This document shows, piece after piece, positions 40,699-44,969 of a stretch of DNA of 44,969 nucleotides; the first letter of the stretch is position 1; each line of letters opens with the position of its first letter. The notes beneath the pieces were generated by a model. It was not told where the DNA came from. It worked only from the letters and a program-made list of their open reading frames with translations, and searched no databases. The stretch is from Microbispora siamensis (GTDB lineage: Bacteria; Actinomycetota; Actinomycetes; Streptosporangiales; Streptosporangiaceae). Where the stretch lies: assembly GCF_016863095.1 (NCBI RefSeq), contig NZ_BOOF01000068.1, forward strand, positions 1 to 44,969, in the 5' to 3' direction. The position numbers were made by a program, and so were the translations under genes.

Positions 40699-41067
40699 AT
40701 GGGTATTCGCAAGGGAATGGTGGCGGCCGCTCTGTCCGTCGGAGCCGGCGTGACCGTGCTGCCGGCGGCGCCGGCCTGGGCGGCGAACTCGGAGTGCACC
40801 GTTCAGAACTTCTGGACGACCTGCTCCACGGGAACGCTCTCGGCCGTCAACGGCTGGATTGACGTGACGACCTTCGAGTCGTACATCGGCAACCCGCTGT
40901 GCGACGCGAGCGAGATCCGCTGGAAGGTCGTCGACGCCACCAACGGCCACGTCGTCGGCCGCGGCACGGGCGCCACCAACCGCTGGCGGATCTCCGGCCT
41001 GACCAACAGCTACTACGGCCGCTTGGACAACTGTCCCCGGATGACGATCCGTATCCACAACTCGTAG
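40699..41067 (+). CDS. Small secreted protein, 122 aa
   Basis: The ATG at 40699 follows AAGGA. The product has a signal peptide (MGIRKGMVAAALSVGAGVTV, cleaved after APAWA) and a mature part of about 90 aa with four cysteines (SECTV, TTCST, PLCDA, DNCPR), consistent with two disulfides, and a strand-rich pattern (VNGWIDVTTFESYIGN, then RWKVVDATNGHVVGRGTG). The family is not recognised. A carbohydrate-binding-module remnant follows at once on the same strand but in another frame. Confidence 0.8.
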   Translation: MGIRKGMVAAALSVGAGVTVLPAAPAWAANSECTVQNFWTTCSTGTLSAVNGWIDVTTFESYIGNPLCDASEIRWKVVDATNGHVVGRGTGATNRWRISGLTNSYYGRLDNCPRMTIRIHNS

Positions 41068-41092
41068 CCACCCACGGGCGGGCTGAGGGACG

Positions 41093-41275
41093 GCTCGTAC
41101 ACCCCAGAGCGGGTCGAAGGTCACGGTAACCAACGCCGGCTACAACGCCACGAGCGCGGCGTACGGGGGCAGCGTGACCTTCGACTTCCTCGGCCGCCGG
41201 GACAACGGCGCCAACCCCGCCCCCAAGCAGTTCACGCTCAACGGCTCGCCCTGCACGAACGAGCCGGCCTACTGA
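41093..41275 (+). pseudogene. Remnant of a CBM2 cellulose-binding domain
   Basis: The frame ending at TGA 41273-41275 reads QSGSKVTVTNAGYNATSAAY, then GGSVTFDFLG and NPAPKQFTLNGSPC, the C-terminal half of a family 2 carbohydrate-binding module (SGSxVTVTNAGYN...GxSVTFGF...NPAPxxFTLNGxxC). No start, signal peptide or catalytic domain is attached. It is the last piece of a lost secreted polysaccharide enzyme or binding protein. Confidence 0.7.
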
Positions 41276-41336
41276 TCGCGAGAGCGGCCGAGGTCCGGCA
41301 CCGGCGGGAACGGTTCCCCTCGAACGCACCCGGCGT

Positions 41337-41846
41337 TCAGTGCTCGATCAGCATCTGCATTATTTTGATCTTTTGAGGATCACCGTTGGACGCGACATAC
41401 TGTTTCAAATCCTTCTCCCAGGACTTATTTGCCGGCGGAACGCAGTAGAACATGTATCCGCAGATCATCTTGTCCTGGAACTCGTCGGCCGCGGTGAGCA
41501 GCTTCGCCACGTCCTGATCGATCTTGAACTTGTCGAATTCCGACTTGACCTCGAAGATGATGAATCTGTCCGCGTCCGGCTTGTCCTCGTCGTGCAGCGT
41601 GAAGAGCATCAGGTCGGCCCGGTTCGACTCCGGGTAGGTCTTGCCATACGACTGCTCGGCGAGCAGCGTGTACGTGCTCTCCTGGAAGTCCTTGTGGTTT
41701 GCGATCAGCCGATAGAGTTCGGCCCGCACCGTTCCCTCGTACAGCCACCCCTTGGGGCGCCACAGCGCGGACGAGGCCTGTCTCCGCGTCAGTTCGGCCA
41801 TCGCGTGTCCGGCCAATTCTTCTTCGATATAGGATCGCAGCGCCAT
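41337..41846 (-). CDS. PD-(D/E)XK nuclease-like protein, 169 aa
   Basis: The ATG at 41846 has AAGGGG upstream. The protein has a helical N-terminus, then RADLMLFTLHDED and DRFIIFEVKSEFDKFKIDQD: an Asp before a strand and E-V-K on the next strand, the core of the PD-(D/E)XK nuclease fold (D...ExK). A helix with Gln/Asp and VAKLLTAADEFQ follows. It is visibly richer in A/T than its neighbours, suggesting transfer. No methyltransferase, helicase or phage gene is beside it, so a defence, repair or other role cannot be fixed. Confidence 0.7.
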   Translation of the reverse strand: MALRSYIEEELAGHAMAELTRRQASSALWRPKGWLYEGTVRAELYRLIANHKDFQESTYTLLAEQSYGKTYPESNRADLMLFTLHDEDKPDADRFIIFEVKSEFDKFKIDQDVAKLLTAADEFQDKMICGYMFYCVPPANKSWEKDLKQYVASNGDPQKIKIMQMLIEH

Positions 41847-42050
41847 ATCAACCCCTTGTCACAGCCGGATTTTCGGACGGACTTTTCTCCAGTGGCACGG
41901 ATTTTCGCCACTCCGGACTGTAGCCGCATCTTTACGGCATGCATAGAGGGCTTTTCGGCGCCGCAATGTCCGGGAAAGGGGCCTTCTCGGCCGCCGAGGC
42001 CATGCGAGCGAAGTCTGGGCGGTGCTGCTGGAACAGCAGTCCATGGGCCG

Positions 42051-42079
42051 GCTCCCGTCCGGGTGCGGCCGACGGGAGC
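42051..42079 (-). terminator. Hairpin terminator of the kinase-WD40 gene
   Basis: GCTCCCGTC (42051-42059) pairs exactly with GACGGGAGC (42071-42079) over 11 bases, 16 bases beyond the stop of the minus-strand gene. A weaker CTGCTG/CAGCAG dyad follows at 42025-42039. The rest of 41847-42094 shows no gene. Confidence 0.65.
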
Positions 42080-42094
42080 GGAGGCGGCGAGCGG

Positions 42095-44969
42095 TCAATG
42101 TGCGCAGACGTCCCGGTAGGGCACCTGGGGCAGGTAGTGCGCCCACTCCTGCCGAGTGAGCGTCCGCCCGGCCCGCGCGCACACCTGCCGCGCGACGAGC
42201 TCACCGGAGACGGGCACCGTGAAGAGCTGCCCGTTCCTGTCGTCCGTGAGGTACAGGTGGGAGCCGTCCGGATCGAAGGTGACGTCCAGGGCGTGGTCGA
42301 CGCCGAGGTTCACCGCTCCGCCGAGCCTTCGACCGGCGCGGACGTCCCAGAGCTGTAAGGTGCCGGACTCGCCCGTTGTGGCGAGGAGATCGCTTCGCGG
42401 GGAGAAGCCGATGCCGCCGATCGCCTCCACGGCGCCGTGCAGCACCGGTGACACGGGGGTCGGTCCCTTGGTGTCCCAGAGGAAGACGCGTCCCATGTAG
42501 CCGCCCACGGCGATGAGATCGCCGCCGGGGCTGCCCGTCACGGCTCCCGGTGGAAAGGGCACCTTGATCGACTGGCCGGAGGTGGCGTCGACGAGCCCGT
42601 GGCCGGTGACGATCGTCCGGCCATCGCGCTCGATGAATATGATGCCGCCGTTGTCGTCGACTCTCATCTGTCCGATCGAGCGCCCGGTATGGGTGTCCCA
42701 CTTGAGCAGCCGGGTCCGTGTCGGTCCCGGGAAGTTGTCGTTGCGGCCCAGATCGGCCGCCAGCATCCGCCCGTCCGGTGTGAACGCGATGCTGTCCACC
42801 AGGAGGCTGGCCGGTGCCCGGTAGTCCCACAGTGGCCTGCGGGTGGCGACGTCCCAGACCCGCAGCCGTTCTTGGGTCGTGTCGGCGGTGACCAGAGTCC
42901 GGCCGGCGGAGTCGACGCCCATCACTCCCCAGTCGGTCGTGCCCGGGAGTGACCCGGCGAACCGGCGTCGCCGTACGTCCCAGATCCGGATCGGAGCGCC
43001 GTCGTCCTGCACAGCCATCCAGCGGCAGTCGGGGCTGAGGCTCGCCGTGGAGACCTTCCCCTGCGGGCGGACCGACGCGGCGCGCACCCGGATGTCCAGA
43101 TCGACCACCTTGTCGACGAGCAGGTAGTGCACTGTGTGCCCATCGGGATCCAGGCGAGCGTCCATGACCTCGTCCTCGGCCCGGTAGCCGAACACCTGCC
43201 GCTGGTCGGAGACCCGCCAGACGTGGATGTTGCGGCCGGCGAACCCCAGCAGGAACCGCCCGTCCGCGCTGAAGCGCAGCCCGCTGTAGTGGGCATGGGC
43301 CGGTTCGTCTCCGCCGTTCTCCGCCCATGACCAGGTGTCGCCGTCGCCGTGGTAGGGCAGGCGCCTGCCCGTGCTCGTCGAGACGAGGGCGATCTCCGCT
43401 CCCGCACAGGCCAGCACCCTGCCGTCCGGGCTGAACGCGGCGACTTCCGTTCCGCGAGGGCAGGCCGCCCGGAAGCGCTGGTCTTCGACCATCTCGGGGA
43501 GCCGCCACACGTCGAACCGCTCGCCCATGCCGATCACCGCGACCTGACGGCCGGACGGGGACACGATCGGTTCCGGACCGGGCCAGCCGCCCTCGTCCGC
43601 GCGGCCGAAGGTCTTTCCGGTCGCGAGGTCCCAGACGAAACCGTTGCCGCCCTCCAGGACGGCGAGCTTCGACTCGTCGTCCCCGAACTCGATCGCCCCC
43701 TCGGAGGTCGCGCCGGGGACGCTCAACTGCGCCCGCAACCTGCCGGTCCGCAGGTCCCACACCAGCGCCTTGTCCGTGGTGAGCACGGCGGCGGACCGGC
43801 CGCTCCGGCTCATCGCCACGCCCTGCAGGACCGCGCCGTGGAGGGCGGGCGCCGCGATACGTGCGACGCGCTCGCGGTGCGGCACGTCCCAGAGGTCCAC
43901 CTCGTCGTCCGACACGCTGACCAGTCGGCGTCCATCACCGCTCAGCCCCTGCATGCCGTTCATCGGCGGGCTGAAGACCGCCACCTCCGGTTGGAAGAAG
44001 GAGGACATGAGGCTGGAGCGGGCTTCGGAGCCGCCGTCGAGGCGCCAGGCGGCGACGCTGAGCAGCATCGCCGTCGTCGGATCGGCGGTGCGCAGGGTCC
44101 CGGACAGGAAGGCCAGCTCCCGCCCCTGCGCCCGGTCGCGTTGCTCGGCGATCCGGCTGCCCTGGTAGGCCGCGAGGCCGCCGCCCGCCAGGGAGAGCGC
44201 GAGCAGTACGGCCAGGGTTGCGGTGAGCAGGCGGCGGCGGTGGGCCCGGCGGCGGGTCAGCGCGGCCGACGCGTCGAGGAACTCGCGTTCCAGCGCGTTG
44301 AGGGCGAGACGCCGGCGGCCGGTGGCCGCCCAGCCGACGGCCGCCTCCAGGCGGCCGCCCTGCAGCAGGTCGGCCTGGCGGCGGCCGGCCGCGGCCCACT
44401 GCCGGGCCCGCAGGCGGATCTCGGAGTGGACCGGCAGGCCGTCCCACTCGTCGCTGAGCCAGGCGCGCAGCCTCGGCCAGGCGCGCAGCAGTGCCGGACG
44501 GGCCAGGCCCACCTCACCGTCGGTGCGCGTCAGCACATAGGCGAACATCCGGAGCACCTCGCCCGATCCGGGCGGCAACTCGTCCTCGGCGGCCCTGCGG
44601 GTGGCGAGGTCGCCTTCCGGGCCCACCGCGACCAGCCGGAGGAAGATCTGCGGCACGAGGTCACGCTCCGCGGGGCCGAGGGCGTCGTACGCGGTCTCCG
44701 CGAGCGCGCCCAGCGCGGGGTCGGGATCGCCCTGCGCGTGCACCGTCCGCGCCGCCCGGCTGCCCTCCGTGAGCAGCCGAGCCGTGTCCACCCGGGAACC
44801 CCCGCTGATCAGCGCCATCAGCAGGTCGCGGGCGGACGGCCGGGCCGCCGGCTCCTTGACGAGGGCCGCGCCGACCAGCGGCCGCAGCGACGCCGGCAGC
44901 ACCGACAGGTCCGGGTCGGCCGACAGCACGCGGTGCATCACCCCGCCCAGGCTCTCCGCCCGGAACGGG
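42095..44969 (-). CDS. Ser/Thr protein kinase-WD40 protein, N-terminus outside the window
   Basis: The frame is open through the right edge, so the kinase N-lobe and active site are not seen. The first visible residues, FRAESLGGVMHRVL and KEPAARPSARDLLMALI, are the end of a protein kinase domain. Then comes an nSTAND1-type helical region (LRAWPRLRAWLSDEWDGLPV), a membrane segment (LLTATLAVLLALSLAGGGLA), then a long run of WD40-like blades (repeated SPDGR...WD, for example LSGDGRRLVSVSDDEVDLWD) to the C-terminus. WD40 would lie outside the membrane if the kinase is inside. Such fusions are common regulators in actinomycetes; substrates are unknown. Confidence 0.85.
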   Translation of the reverse strand, partial: PFRAESLGGVMHRVLSADPDLSVLPASLRPLVGAALVKEPAARPSARDLLMALISGGSRVDTARLLTEGSRAARTVHAQGDPDPALGALAETAYDALGPAERDLVPQIFLRLVAVGPEGDLATRRAAEDELPPGSGEVLRMFAYVLTRTDGEVGLARPALLRAWPRLRAWLSDEWDGLPVHSEIRLRARQWAAAGRRQADLLQGGRLEAAVGWAATGRRRLALNALEREFLDASAALTRRRAHRRRLLTATLAVLLALSLAGGGLAAYQGSRIAEQRDRAQGRELAFLSGTLRTADPTTAMLLSVAAWRLDGGSEARSSLMSSFFQPEVAVFSPPMNGMQGLSGDGRRLVSVSDDEVDLWDVPHRERVARIAAPALHGAVLQGVAMSRSGRSAAVLTTDKALVWDLRTGRLRAQLSVPGATSEGAIEFGDDESKLAVLEGGNGFVWDLATGKTFGRADEGGWPGPEPIVSPSGRQVAVIGMGERFDVWRLPEMVEDQRFRAACPRGTEVAAFSPDGRVLACAGAEIALVSTSTGRRLPYHGDGDTWSWAENGGDEPAHAHYSGLRFSADGRFLLGFAGRNIHVWRVSDQRQVFGYRAEDEVMDARLDPDGHTVHYLLVDKVVDLDIRVRAASVRPQGKVSTASLSPDCRWMAVQDDGAPIRIWDVRRRRFAGSLPGTTDWGVMGVDSAGRTLVTADTTQERLRVWDVATRRPLWDYRAPASLLVDSIAFTPDGRMLAADLGRNDNFPGPTRTRLLKWDTHTGRSIGQMRVDDNGGIIFIERDGRTIVTGHGLVDATSGQSIKVPFPPGAVTGSPGGDLIAVGGYMGRVFLWDTKGPTPVSPVLHGAVEAIGGIGFSPRSDLLATTGESGTLQLWDVRAGRRLGGAVNLGVDHALDVTFDPDGSHLYLTDDRNGQLFTVPVSGELVARQVCARAGRTLTRQEWAHYLPQVPYRDVCAH

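Noticed and set aside
41337..44969. A defence island combining the PD-(D/E)XK protein with the kinase-WD40 gene
   Set aside because: The genes are separated by a terminator and 250 bases, differ in composition, and kinase-WD40 fusions are common housekeeping-type regulators in actinomycetes.

Overview
The window is high-GC DNA (roughly 70% by eye) with actinomycete hallmarks: GTG/TTG starts, GTGA and ATGA start/stop overlaps, HisKA_3/LuxR-type two-component pairs, a SigJ-like ECF sigma factor with a SnoaL-like tail, a kinase/WD40 fusion, an FBP-domain protein and a rifampicin monooxygenase. A filamentous actinomycete, perhaps Streptosporangiales, is the best guess; that placement is inference. 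I saw no rRNA, tRNA or CRISPR array.

Layout. 0-3.9 kb: a secreted protein, two tiny coupled ORFs, a secreted PASTA protein coupled to a 199-aa protein, and a small hypothetical gene. 3.9-4.9 kb: a graveyard of fragments (helicase motif VI, TetR C-terminus, Tn3 transposase C-terminus). 4.9-10.4 kb: a TetR regulator divergent from an SDR oxidoreductase and esterase, with three operator-like repeats between; then an epoxide hydrolase and SnoaL-like protein divergent from a MarR regulator. 10.4-14.8 kb: an IS256 relic, a hypothetical beta-rich protein, an allene-oxide-cyclase-like secreted protein, and a histidine kinase/response regulator pair whose promoter region holds a perfect 20+1+20 inverted repeat. 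14.9-18.0 kb: a wrecked Tn3-family transposase gene and several broken genes.

18.2-22.9 kb is the most interesting part. An ABC exporter, a 61-aa peptide with six cysteines and no Sec signal, an S26 peptidase, a MauE-type redox membrane protein and a CxxC thioredoxin-like protein look like one cassette that exports, trims and disulfide-bonds a small peptide. An atypical orphan response regulator sits inside it on the other strand. A perfect hairpin separates the peptide gene from the peptidase.

22.9-27.1 kb (minus strand): a four-gene operon of small membrane protein, histidine kinase, LuxR-type regulator and a degenerate sensor-like membrane protein carrying a single-base frameshift. 27.4-32.8 kb: FBP-domain protein, a secreted crystallin-like protein, DinB, DUF418, azoreductase and ECF sigma genes, with relics between them. 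32.8-40.6 kb: a PrmC-related methyltransferase and a rifampicin monooxygenase share the same unusual 5' leader with a small upstream ORF. Two phosphotransferase-fold kinases share a 32-bp upstream element. This stretch also has a double-MerR regulator, an APC permease and a PNPOx-family protein. 40.6-45 kb: a secreted protein followed by a CBM2 remnant, an isolated PD-(D/E)XK-like protein of lower GC, and the 3' part of a protein kinase-WD40 gene that runs off the right edge.
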